The notes under the pieces are model-generated. The model ran no database searches and was not told the origin of the DNA. It saw only the letters and a program-made list of their open reading frames with translations. From the NCBI GenBank assembly GCA_029215795.1, contig JARDYH010000007.1:72222763-72286762 (forward strand): a DNA stretch of 64,000 nt, in the 5' to 3' direction. The first letter of the stretch is position 1, and every line of letters begins with the position of its first letter. The DNA is from Anniella stebbinsi. Taxonomy: Eukaryota; Chordata; Lepidosauria; Squamata; Anniellidae. The translations under genes and the position numbers were made by a program. Positions 1 to 11,233 of this stretch are shown one piece after another.

Positions 1-1335
1 GAGGCAGGCTTTACTCTCTTCTGTTTACCCTTCAAGTACAGTTTGGTTGGATGATGCCTGGGCATTGTCACATTCCAGATCTAGCAACTTGAATTTCATC
101 ATGGAGTCATTTAATACTTTTAAATGTTGGCTACATAAATCCTCTGTGGCACAGCCTTGAAAAGCCACAGTAGCCTTGTAGTTGTCAACTGGAAAAGAAG
201 GACAATATTTTGATGAGTCTTTTATCTGGAAGATATTTGAGGGGGTCTTACCTGAGACCCCACCACCATTAAAAAAATGTTGCAGCACTTTGCAACGTAT
301 TGATTGATAGGCCCTTGAGTCAGTCATGAACCCCCACCCTCCAGATCTGTATGCAGGAAGACAATCTGCAAACACGAAAAGCAAAAAAATTAAAAATTAA
401 AAACACCTTTAGGATTTTGCTTCAGCTCTTTTTTGATTAGGATTTACTAACATTTGCAAAGTTCCTCATATTGAGAAGAGAAAGAACTTGCTTAGCAAAT
501 GCCAGCCTTCTCCATTGCTGATCTACCTACAGGAAGCAAGCAAGCAAGCAAGCAATCATTCAGCCTTCCAGACAACCCCTTACTAGTTTGCAATTCTACT
601 CACATGGGTTGATTTCATAACTCCTCTATTTATTTCCCATGCAGATATGGAAAACTGTTGCCCTTTAAATAGACTGTCCCTTAAAACTCATGTTAGAAGG
701 GTTTCAACATTGCAGCATACCAATCTGCAAGGAGATGGTGTGAATGTGTGGCTTCTTGTCCCTAATAATGCCAAACATTAAAGTGTCATCTCTTTCTGTT
801 GGGAGAAAGATTCTAATTAAATATAAAATGATTCCAATAAAATATACAGTGGGGAGAAAGAGCAGGCTTAGGGGCAGGATGCCTGTCCTTTTTTCTTTCT
901 TTCCCCCCTCCTAAATAGCAAAATAGGAATTATTATGAGGAAGTCTTTTCCATGAGGCTTCTATGGTACACTCCTGATTGGTCACTCAAGGGTTTTTGTG
1001 GGTCCTTCACATGACATCATCAACCTCCAAGGCCCCTCCCCTCTTTTGGGGTCATTAATTCTCTACGTGGAAAGGTCTTCAAAGTGGGATAACTTTCCAA
1101 TGAATTTCCAGAGTCCTGTTTTTTTTCTGGGTGAAATCATGTGGAATGGAGCCAATGTATGCCGCATCGAATCTGGAAGCAGAAGCCCTGGTAAGGGTGT
1201 GGGATTTTAGCCTCCTTTAGAAATGCTCACTGTGTCTGTGTGTGATGACAGAGGTTGCATATTGCTAGGAGCAGAGGAAGGTAAAATATCCTTAGCACCT
1301 CCTAAATGGGATTCCTGTTGGTGATATTTACAATG

Positions 1336-1655
1336 TAGAGTGACCAGATAAAATCCAGGTCAGGGCTTATGTAACTTTAAAAGTTGTAGAGAAAAGGGAA
1401 TTTCAGCCAGTGTCATTTGTATGCAATTAGTCCCTGGTGAAATTCCCTCTTCATCACAACAGTTAAAGTTGCAGGGGCCCTGCCTTCTTTTGTATATGGT
1501 CACTCTAGTATAGTGCCTGCAACTTTAACTGTTGTGATGAAGAGGGAATTTCACCAGGAACTAATTGCATACAAATGACACTGGCTGAAATTCCCTTTTC
1601 TCTACAACTGTTAAAGTTACATGAGCCCTGACCTGGATTTTATCTGGTCAGCCTA
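1336..1655. mobile_element. 320-bp palindromic foldback element
   Basis: TAGAGTGACCAGAT...CTGGTCAGCCTA forms a near-perfect inverted repeat over its whole length. Internal motifs AACTGTTGTGATGAAGAGGG and GGAATTTCAGCCAGTGTCAT occur in both arms. It lies between exon 3 and the exon 5 region of copy A. Confidence 0.85.
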
Positions 1656-1904
1656 TACAAGTGGCTTTTATAAAAATGCAGGTTGAGTCTAAAGAGAGAC
1701 AGATACTTACGTTCAGTATCTTGTACATTACAATTGTCCATCTGGCAGCAGTAAGTTTCCAGCTGAACATATTTTTTTAGGTATTGAACTCATCATAAAA
1801 TCTCCTTCTTCACAGAGTTTAGATTTAGTACATCCCTTGTAAGCAAACTGTATTGCAAATGGCACTGTGAAAGAGAATTAGAAAATGATGTCTATCGTGA
1901 CAAC

Positions 1905-1912
1905 AAATCAAG
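1905..1912. repeat. Target site duplication, left (AAATCAAG)
   Basis: Eight bases identical to 12203-12210, flanking the 10.3-kb hAT. Confidence 0.9.
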
Positions 1913-2862
1913 TAGGGGTGTGCATCGGATCGGATCCGATCCACGATCCGAATCCGATCCGCCCCAAAAAATCGGGAAATCTGATCCAATCCGACACACC
2001 ATCCGATCCGATCCGATCCGGCGAGGTCCGATCCGGATCGGATCAGCGGATCGGACGCCATTTTGAATGCGTTTTCCCATAGCAAAGTATTGTTGTTTTA
2101 CAAAAACGCCTATAAGTTTTTCATTTTTAAAGATAGAAGGATGAAACCTGGGCACATTGTACAATGGTTAGGGATAGGTATCTGTGAGAAATTTCAGAAA
2201 GCTTGGTGCATGCAGTTTGTGGCAATTAATTTTTTAATAAATAACCAGGAATGCCTATCCCTCGCTCATTTTTAAAGTTACACTCATGAAACTTTGCCAC
2301 TTTGTAGATGGTACCTTGGGACCCATGTGTGTGAAAGTTCAGAACCGTGGGTGCTTGTCTGGTGTGGCAATGAATTTTTGAAATATGGGTAGTAGTGGGG
2401 TAAAATACAGTTTTGCCTCCCATTTTGTTATTTTCAAAGATACAAGCAGGAAACTTTGGCACTTTACAGGGAACACTTGGCTTGATATTTGTTTGAAATT
2501 TCAGAAAGCTAGGTGCAATATTTTAGTGGGAAACGAAGGTTTATTCATGGCATTTCACATGGCATTTATTTGTTTGTTTTAAGAGCTACAAAGCTGTAAC
2601 TCGCACACATGACAGAGAACGTATGGCTCCTCATACGCTGAAAATTTCAGAAACTTTGGTGCAATACTTTAGTGGGAAACAAAGGTTTATTCATGGCATT
2701 TTACATGGGATTTATGTGTTTACTTTTAAGAGCTACAAAGCTGTAACTCGCACACATCGCAGAGAACGGATGGCTCCTCATATGCTGAAAATTTCAGAAA
2801 CTTTGGTGCAATACTTTAGTGGGAAACAAAGGTTAAACTTTATTATTTTAAACGTTCAGGAA
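1913..2862 (+). repeat. Left long terminal inverted repeat of the 10.3-kb hAT
   Basis: It begins with about 150 bp rich in GGATCGGATC-type repeats, then AT-rich sequence with diverged sub-repeats containing AATTTCAGAAA. It ends with a roughly 125-bp direct duplication (around 2580-2830) and matches the complement of 11234-12202. The inner end is near TTAAACGTTCAGGAAG. Confidence 0.8.
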
Positions 2863-2877
2863 GGGGAGGGGGAGGCT

Positions 2878-2898
2878 GTGTGTGTGTGTGTGTGTGTT
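2878..2898 (+). repeat. (TG)n microsatellite
   Basis: Short TG run just inside the left inverted end of the hAT. Confidence 0.9.
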
Positions 2899-3330
2899 TG
2901 ACAGCTTGATCCACCAATTGTGCTTTAGAATACATGACTGAATCACCCAATCCTGTGAAGACTTTCTTCAGCCTCCAATTGCAATGCTGGAGGAGGGCAC
3001 CCAGTATATATTCTCTCAGCCCTGCCCTTCTGGCTCTTTGTGGGTTGAACGTGGAGGAGATTAGGAGTGTTTGTCTTTGGAGCTGTTGGAGAGACTGTAT
3101 TGATTGCATTTTGGAGGTGTTTTGAGGAGTTTCTGATCTTTTTTCTTCAGCTTTTCTTGTTCTCTCTCTTGCCTTGCCTTTCTCTCTTGCCTTTCATTTC
3201 TCTATTGTAGTAGATAGCACGTTTGTTTGTCTGTGAGTTCAGTTTGTCTTTGGAGTGAGTGTGTTTGTTCTTCTTTCGCTTTCTGAAAAAAACCCCAAAA
3301 AATAATAAAAAAATATTTCTATCCTCTCTC

Positions 3331-3390
3331 TCTGTGTGTGTGTGTGTGTGTGTGTTTATGTGTGTGCTTGTGAGTGAGTGAGTGTGTGTT
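3331..3390 (+). repeat. (TG)n-rich microsatellite upstream of the transposase
   Basis: Interrupted TG dinucleotide run, possibly in the 5' leader of the transposase transcript. Confidence 0.85.
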
Positions 3391-3482
3391 GCTGGGCTGT
3401 GTAGCCTGCTGCTACAAACACAAAAAAAGTCAGCAAAGCACACACTTATACAATAATAAAAATAAATAATAATAAAAATAAA

Positions 3483-5992
3483 ATGAAGCGTGGCACTCAA
3501 AGGGGGGGTGCTCCTAAGGCAGCATTTGGGAGAGGCCGCTCTGGGCGTGGCGCTGCTGCTGCTGCTGCTGCTGCTGGGACCAGCAGCAGGCAGCCTTCAT
3601 CCACACCCCCAGTTAAACTGAGGCGTTCTCCACTGGGGCAGCAGAAGCAGGCAGAGGCAACTGAAAGTAGCGCCTGCAGGGCACTCTTTCAGCAACATGA
3701 GGCAGGTGCTGGGAGCAGCAGTGGGTGTGAAGGACTATCGGCAGCTCCTTCTTTGGTGGGTGAGCCTGTGAACCCGCTGACTGATCTTTTCCCAGATCTT
3801 GTGGGAGTCAGCAAGGTTCAGAGTGAGAAGGAGGACTCTGATGTGGGGCAAGAGGAAGAGCAGGCAGCACCAGAGACTTACTCTCCACAATCCGTCCTCT
3901 CTTCCACTCATTCCCTTGCTCCTGAGGTGACACCACAGAGCGAAGGCGCCGGCAGGCCGTCTGTGTCACCCCACAAGCGACAGGCAAGCAAGGTGTGGGA
4001 CCACTTTGAGGTGGCAGTAGATTCCCGCTTTGCTGTCTGTCGCCACTGCAAGATGTCAGTGAGCAGGGGAAAAATGCCAGGCCACTTCACCACCACGAAC
4101 CTCAGCCGCCACATGCAGAGGCACCACCAGTCTGTTTTGCTTGGGACCGAGGCGGGCACCTCGCAGCAGACTGGTGCTAGCGGCAAGGGCAAGCAGAAGG
4201 CTCCTGCAACTTCTGCCAGCTCTCGACCTCCCATCCCCAAGAGGCTTCGCCAGGCCACCATGGAAGAGATGGGGTGGGGGAAGTATGGAGCCACAAGGTG
4301 GCGTTTTCCAGCGCCCAACCAGATCACCAATTGCCGTTGGATGACCAGCCATTCAGCCTCGTCGAGAACGCAGGCTTCAAGAGGCTGATGGCTCTTGTGG
4401 TTCCATACTACAAGCCGCCGTGTCGCACCACCCTGAGCAGGCGTGTGGTGCCCTCCCTGTACCAGGCATGCAGGGAGTTAGTTCTGGGTCATCTGTGCCA
4501 GGCAGAGGCACAGAAGGTGCACTTCACTTCGGACATTTGGTCCAGCGAAGGAGGAGTGCACGCTTACCTGTCCCTGATGGCTCACTGGTGGGGAGCCTCA
4601 GGGCAGGAAGCACCCAGGACTTCTGGGACTGGGAAGGAGGGCTGCTGCTGGGCCCTCCTTCATACCGCAGTCATGGACCAGTCCCACACGGCGGAGGAGA
4701 TTATGGAGGCCATGAACCGCATGGTGGCAGGGTGGCTGGGTGGGCACCAGCACACCCGCGGTTACATGGTCACGGACGGGGGAGCCAACATGGTGAAGGC
4801 GGTGCGCGATGGCAGATTTGAAGGCATCCGCTGCATCGCGCACATCTTCAACCTGGTTGTGAGGGATGGCCTTGGAGGCAGCAAGGCCCCTCTCTCTCCC
4901 CAAATCCGTAATCTCCTAGAGAGCTGCAGGAAGGTGGCTGGGCATTTCCACCACAGCGTGAAGGGCAGTCGGTTGCTGCGGGAGAAGCAGCAGGAGCTGG
5001 GACTTCCGCAGCACCGGCTAGTGCAGGACGTGGCAACACGTTGGAACTCCACCTACCACATGCTCGAGTGCATGGTGGAACAACAGCATGTTGTCCACGA
5101 GATGTTCAGGGTCGGGGACATCGGCATCCAGGCCCCACTGTCCAGGCAGCAGTGGGAGGCCATGTCCCAGCTTCTGGTGGTCCTCAAGCCGTTCCTTGAT
5201 GCCACCGAGACCCTGAGCAGCAGCACTGCCCTCCTCAGCCAGGTGATCCCCATGGCCAGGCATCTCCAGATGCAGATGGGTGAATTTCTGGAGGCCGGGG
5301 ATCCCGTCACCGGCAGGTGCTTCCTGCCAGAGGTTCAGGAAGTGGTGACAAGGCTGAGGGAAGCCCTATCCCACCGGGTCCAGCCTCTCTACAATGAGAG
5401 ACAGTACATGTTGGACACCATGTGCGACCTGTGCATCAAGAATGGGCTGTGTGGGCAGAATTCCTGGGCGGATTGGGTGGAAATGCTGGTGGCGGACGTT
5501 CGGGAGGCCCGGGAAGCCAGGATTTGGCAGGCAGAGGAGGAGCCCACCAAAGCCCAGGCATTGAGTCTGCTGAGCATCACCAGCAGCAGCAGCAGCACCA
5601 CCACACCCAGCAGGGGGACAGGTCAGGGGTTTTGAGCAAAGGCCTTGCAGGCAGCGGTTGGGCATAGAGGCACACAACCCAGCCGCCGCCAGGATGACGC
5701 TGCAGCAGCAGTGCAGCGTTACCTGGCGGAGCAGATGGAGGACGGCTCCATCGAACCCCTGGCCTACTGGTCATCTCGGCGCCAGATGTGGCCAGATCTG
5801 GCGTGGGTGGCCATGGACAGAATCAGCTGCCCACCGTCCAGCGTTCCAAGCGAGCGGGTATTTTCCATGGCGGGCGACGTGGTCACACCCCACCGCTCTC
5901 GCTTGGACGCTGAGATTGTGGAGCAGCTGGTCTTCCTCAAGGTCAATCTGCCCCTGCTGGGATACCCCACCCTCATGCCCTCGGGGGAGTAA
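3483..5992 (+). pseudogene. hAT transposase with BED zinc finger, broken by one frameshift and one stop
   Basis: The ATG at 3483 starts a Ser/Ala-rich N-terminus. A BED finger follows at residues about 165-216 (WDHFEV, CRHC, LSRHMQRHH). The frame shifts around 4265-4330, after which PFSLVENAGFKRLM and YYKPPCRTTLSRR continue in another frame. A TGA at 5633-5635 interrupts a Ser/Thr-rich linker, and the same frame then resumes to 5992. Expected hAT landmarks are present: the first catalytic Asp in HFTSDIWSS, the second in YMVTDGGANM, the RWNSTYHML motif, and the C-terminal dimerisation segment with SVPSERVFSMAGDVV, which supplies the catalytic Glu. The family role is cut-and-paste transposition. 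This copy would not make the full protein unless translation bypassed both lesions. Confidence 0.85.
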
Positions 5993-6567
5993 TTGGCAGG
6001 CACCCCCCATCCATTCCACACCTTTGGGCAGGCTCTGGCAGGCCCTTGATTTTTTAATTCTTATTTTTGGTTAATTTTATTTTCTTTAATTTACTGGCTG
6101 TGTTTACAGCTCAGTAACTCAACTCTGAATGAAGGATCCCGAAGGGATCTAGTTTTTTTCTCCTAGCCTCTTATATTGAGGGGATGCACAAGCATCTCAC
6201 ACATTCTATGTTGTTTGACTTGAACCAATGTGCTTGCACGTGTGCCTCTGAAATTGGACTCCGATGGCTCCCTCCAGGCCTTCTGTAAGGTCCCACACTT
6301 CCATGGCCGTTTCTTCTTGTAAAAGTCCACGTCAGAGGCTCATGAGAACTTTGGATAAGAAGAAGGCTTAATTTTATTGCCAAGGAACGCATGCACCTCT
6401 CTGACTATGAACGAAGGACGCGATAGGATTCCTCTTCCAGGCTCCTACATTGAGTGGATGACAAAGCAGCATCCTACACTGTTTCTGACTGTGTCTTTTG
6501 GACCTATGTGGCAGCCTTGCAGGGCTGTCACTGTGTGTTGTGTTTATTTTGGCTATATGACTGAAAA

Positions 6568-6865
6568 AACTGCCTGCCTGCCTGCCCACCTGCTAGGTTG
6601 CCGTCATTGTGAAGTAGCCGGAATGCGTGGGCTGGTCTCATGGTTCTATTGCTTACTTGTGCAATGTACAAGCGCCTGGCATCATGCCCGCCTCTGCCTG
6701 CCTGCCTGCCTGCCTCCCTGCCTGCCCACCTGCTAGGTTGCCGTCATTGTGAAGTAGCCGAAATGCTTGGGCTGGTCTCACGGTTCTGTTGCTTACTTGT
6801 GCAATGTACAAGCGCCTGGCATCATGCCCGCCTCTGCCCGCCTGCCTGCCTGCCTGGAGGTGCCC
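6568..6865 (+). repeat. Direct duplication with CTGC tetranucleotide tracts
   Basis: A block of about 140 bp containing CTAGGTTGCCGTCATTGTG occurs at about 6593 and again at about 6734. Each is followed by (CTGC)n. Confidence 0.85.
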
Positions 6866-6944
6866 ATGCAGCTGTGACTTTGCCTCTGCCAGTGGGACTT
6901 TGCCTCTGCCACTGGGACTTTGCCTCTGCCAGTGGGACTTTGCC

Positions 6945-8367
6945 TGGAGGGAGCTGTGCCAAACTGTGCCTTTGCCTGGAGGAGCATGTGCCACACTGTG
7001 CTTTGCCTGGAGGAGCCTGTGCCACTGTGACTTTGCCTGGAGGAGCCTGTGCCACTGTGACTTTGCCTGGAGGAGCCTATGCCACACTGTGACTTTGCTT
7101 GGAGGAGCCTGTGCCACTGTGACTTTGCCTGGAGGAGCCTATGCCGCACTGTGACTTTGCTTGGAGGTGCCTGTGCCACTGTGACTTTGCCTGGAGGAGC
7201 CTGTGCCACTGTGACTTTGCCTGGAGGAGCCTATGCCACACGGTGACTTTGCTTGGAGGAGCCTGTGCCACTGTGACTTTGCCTGGAGGAGCCTATGCCA
7301 CACTGTGACTTTGCTTGGAGGAGCCTGTGCCACTGTGACTTTGCCTGGAGGAGCCTGTGCCACTGTGACTTTGCCTGGAGGAGCCTATGCCACACGGTGA
7401 CTTTGCTTGGAGGAGCCTGTGCCACTGTGACTTTGCCTGGAGGAGCCTATGCCACACGATGACTTTGCTTGGAGGAGCCTGTGCCACTGTGACTTTGCCT
7501 GGAGGAGCCTATGCCACACTGTGACTTTGCTTGGAGGAGCCTGTGCCACTGTGACTTTGCCTGGAGGAGCCTGTGCCACTGTGAATTTGCCTGGAGGAGC
7601 CTGTGCCACTGTGACTTTGCTTGGAGGAGCCTGTGCCACTGTGACTTTGCCTGGAGGAGCCTATGCCACACGGTGACTTTGCTTGGAGGAGCCTGTGCCA
7701 CTGTGACTTTGCCTGGAGGAGCCTATGCCACATTGTCACTTTGCTTGGAGGAGCCTGTGCCACTGTGACTTTGCCTGGAGGAGCCTATGCCACACTGTGA
7801 CTTTGCTTGGAGGAGCCTGTGCCAGTGTGACTTTGCTTGGAGGAGCCTATGCCACACTGTGACTTTGCTTGGAGGAGCCTTTTGCCACTGTGACTTTGCC
7901 TGGAGGAGCCTGTGCCACTGTGACTTTGCCTGGAGGAGCCTGTGCCACTGTGACTTTGCCTGGAGGAGCCTGTGCCACTGTGACTTTGCCTGGAGGAGCC
8001 TATGCCACACGGCGACTTTGCTTGGAGGAGCCTGTGCCACTGTGACTTTGCCTGGAGGAGCCTATGCCACACTGTGACTTTGCTTGGAGGAGCCTGTGCC
8101 ACTGTGACTTTGCCTGGAGGAGCCTATGCCACACTGTGACTTTGCTTGGAGGAGCCTGTGCCACTGTGACTTTGCTTGGAGGAGCCTGTGCCACTGTGAC
8201 TTTGCCTGGAGGAGCCTGTGCCACTGTGACTTTGCCTGGAGGAGCCTGTGCCACTGTGACTTTGCCTGGAGGAGCCTGTGCCACTGTGACTTTGCCTGGA
8301 GGAGCCTGTGCCACACTGTGACTTTGCCTGGAGGAGCCTATGCCACACTGTGACTTTGCCTGGAGGG
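6945..8367 (+). repeat. 30/32-bp satellite array inside the hAT
   Basis: About 45 head-to-tail monomers of GGAGGAGCCTGTGCCACTGT plus GACTTTGCCT (30 bp). They alternate with a 32-bp variant (ATGCCACACTG, TTGCTT ending). Many pairs form 62-bp dimers, giving a small higher-order structure. Many overlapping reading frames stay open simply because of the periodicity; they are not genes. Confidence 0.95.
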
Positions 8368-9981
8368 ACCCAACTGGAAGTGGTCCTCCGATCCACAGTG
8401 GCCGCACGACTAAGGTAAGTGTGTGCAGTCAACGCAGGGACACCTGAGAGTGTCCAGAAGTGGGGCAGTCTGAGATCTTACTTCCGAGTCAGCTTCCAGC
8501 TCCGTGTGCCTACTTTGGCATGGGCACTCAGGAACGGCCAATCCTGGGTGGGAGGGAGCTAGTTGTGTTAAAGTGGTCATCTAATATTAATTCTTTTTTC
8601 CCCCCTTCTTCTTTTGCAGCTTATGGAACTCTTTGCCACAGTGCACAGTAAACCCTGGAATCCTAACTGACCGTCTTCCCCAAGACACGGCCACCTGGAG
8701 GTGGCCCATCGATCCACTTCGCCCGCACGACTCAGGTAAGAGGCTGTCAGAGATCTTACCTCCGAGTAAGCAAGCAGGCAGCCCCGTGTGCCTACTTTGG
8801 CATGGGCACTCAGGAACGGCCAATCCTGGGTGGGAGGGAGCTAGTTGTGTTAAAGTGGTCATCTAATATTCATTCTTTTTTTCCCCCTTCTTCTTTTGCA
8901 GCTTATGGAACTCTTTGCCACAGTGCCCAGGAGAGACGGGAATCCTAACTGACCGTCTTTCCCAAGACACGGCCAACAGGAGGTGGCCCATCGATCCACG
9001 TCGCCCGCACGACTCAGGTAAGAGGCTCTCTCTAAGAGCTGACCTCCGAGGAAGCAGGCAGCTCCATGTGCGTAACGGTTGGGCGTGGGCATTAAGGACT
9101 GGGCAGATGCCAGTCCAACGTGGGAGTGGGCTAGTTGTTAAAGTGTTATGTGTGTAATCCTTATTTTCCCTTCTTCTTTTTCAGCCAATGTAAGTCATCG
9201 CCACAGTGCCCGGGAGAGACGGTAATGCAGACTGCCCACCTGCCCATCACTGCCCACCTGGAAGTGGCATCTTATCAACAATGCCCTCACGACTATGGTA
9301 TGTGTTCTGTGAATGGGGGGGCACCTTTAACCTAACTGAAGTGGGGCTGTCTGCCTGCTTACTTCCAAGTAAGCAGGCAGCCCCGTGTGCCTTCCTGGGC
9401 ATGGGCAATCGGGACTGGCAACGTGACAGTCCTAGGTGGGAAGGAAGTAGTGTAGTCTGATATTCATTCCTTATTTTCCCTTCTTCTTTTGCAGACCATG
9501 GAACTCTGTGCCACAGTGTCCCGGAAAGGAGAGACTTTGCCATCTGAATGTCTGCCTGCCTGCTGCTGATGCCCTCCTTGCATAAGCCATGGGACTAGGG
9601 GTCCTCCCTCAAGGAGAACCTCACCGAGTCCTCAACGCCCTCAGGACTATGGTAAGTGTTCTGTGAATGGGGGGGGGCACCTTCCACCTAACTGAAGGGT
9701 GGCTGTCTGTCTGCTAACTTCCGAGTAAGCAGGCAGCCCCGTGTGCCTACTGGGGTATGGGCACTCAGGACCGGGCAGATGCCAGTCCTGGGTGGGAGGG
9801 AGCCAGTGGTGGAAAAGTATCATTTTTCTCATATTCATTCTTTCCCCCCCCCTTCTTCTTTTGCAGCCTATGGAACTCTTCGCCACTGCGCAAAGCAGAC
9901 CCGTGAATCCATACTGCCCATCTGCCCCAGCCACGGCTGCATGGAGGTGGCCCATCGATTCACGTCGCCCGTACGACTCAG
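8368..9981 (+). repeat. Tandem exon-like modules with matched splice sites
   Basis: Successive segments lie between a pyrimidine-tract acceptor and a GTAAG/GTATG donor: 8620-8735 and 8902-9017 (both 116 bp), 9185-9297, 9495-9651 and 9867-9981. A further donor is at 8414 and unpaired acceptors are before 10426 and 10476. Spacing between acceptors is 282, 283, 310 and 372 bp. The exon-like parts share TATGGAACTCTTTGCCAC and end GCACGACTCAG. The intron-like parts share AAGCAGGCAGCCCCGTGTGC. The reading frames do not chain across modules, so a coding role is unlikely. A spliced non-coding or untranslated leader or trailer is possible. Confidence 0.75.
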
Positions 9982-10010
9982 GTAAGAGTGCAGGCAGAGT
10001 GCCCATATAG

Positions 10011-10165
10011 AAAAGAAGGCAGGGCCCCTGCACCTTAACTGTTGTGATGAAGAGGGAATCTCAGCAGGAACTAATTGCATACAAAATGACACTGGCTGAA
10101 ATCCTCTTTTCTCTACAACTGCTGAAGTTAGGAACCCTGACCTGGATTTGATCTGGTCAGCCTAA
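10011..10165 (+). mobile_element. Half of a 320-bp foldback element inside the hAT
   Basis: It matches the second half of the palindromic element at 1336-1655, from GGGCCCCTGCA through CTGACCTGGATTTGATCTGG to a CAGCCTA end. Confidence 0.75.
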
Positions 10166-10529
10166 AGTAGGGTGCTATTATAGGAGTGAATGGATAACCC
10201 AAGGACAAAACAAATGGTGATTCTCTAATGCTCCGGTAAGCTGTGTCCAGCCAGACACAAAAGGATAGCCAATCACTCTAACAATGGGCTCAAAAGAGTG
10301 ATTTAGAAAGGGAGGGGTGAAGCAGGAGAAGGAGGATTGCTTCACAAACAAGAAAAGTGTGCCGGTGGGAGACTAGGACTTGCATGTATTAATACAAAAC
10401 TTTATTTTCCTTTCTTCTTTTGCAGTATAAAAGTATTCATCTAATATTCATTTTCCCCCTCCTCTTCTTTTGCAGCCTATGGAACTCTAACTGCCACAGT
10501 GCCCGGGAAAGGAGAGACTTTGCCAATTA

Positions 10530-10533
10530 AATG

Positions 10534-10571
<38 letters not shown>

Positions 10572-11055
10572 TGCCTGCCTTCCAGATTCTTCCCTTGTGT
10601 TTCTGCCTGGTGCTTGCACGACCGTCCTTCGATGCAGGCCAGTCCCTCGCCTCGCTCAAGCCTGGGTTCGTGGGGTTTTCCCTCAAGGAGCGCCCCATGG
10701 ACTTTGAATGTCTGCCTGCCTGCCTGCCTTCCAGATTTTGCTGCGCCTCCTTCTTTTGTGTTTCTGCCTGGTGCTTGCACAACCGTCCTTCGATGCGGGC
10801 CAGTCCCTCGCCTCGCTCAAGCCTTCGTTCGTGGGGTTTTCCCTCAAGGAGCGCCCCATGGACTTTGAATGTCTGCCTGCCTGCCTGCCTTCCAGATTCT
10901 TCCCTTGTGTTTCTGCCTGGTGCTTGCACGACCGTCCTTCGATGCGGGCCAGTCCCTCGCCTCGCTCAAGCCTGGGTTCGTGGGGTTTTCCCTCAAGGAG
11001 CGCCCCATGGACTTTGAATGTCTGCCTGCCTGCCTGCCTTCCAGCCTTCCAGATT
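10530..11055 (+). repeat. 150-160 bp tandem repeat containing CTGC tracts
   Basis: About three and a half units each carry (CTGC)n, TTCCAGATT, TGTTTCTGCCTGGTGCTTGC, CGTCCTTCGATGC and CAAGGAGCGCCCCATGGAC. The period is about 150-161 bp. Open frames across the array are periodicity artefacts. Confidence 0.9.
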
Positions 11056-11233
11056 CTGCTGTGGAAGGAGAAATAATACTAGGTGCTGCAAGAGACCATG
11101 TGGATTGGCTCTACATCAAAGCAGCCTTCTGGTTCAGAATTACTTACTACACAAGAAAAGAACAATCACTTATTTTTCCTGCAAGATCCCTTCCCAGACT
11201 AGGATCTGAATAGCTATTAGCTAGGATCTGAAT

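Noticed and set aside
1913..2060. Dense GATC sites as a bacterial-type origin or methylation cluster
   Set aside because: They are subterminal repeats of a eukaryotic hAT with target duplications.
6945..8367. Direct repeat array resembling a CRISPR
   Set aside because: Monomers are contiguous with no unique spacers, the genome is a vertebrate, and there are no cas genes.
6653..8407. Many long overlapping open frames on both strands with repeated AQAPP.KVTV-like peptides
   Set aside because: They follow from a 30/32-bp satellite without stop codons. The 62-bp unit is not a multiple of three, the frames compete on both strands, and there are no splice or start signals.
10477..11213. Cys/Pro-rich open frames (CLPACLPA-type)
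   Set aside because: Produced by (CTGC)n and the 150-160 bp tandem repeat; both strands are equally open.
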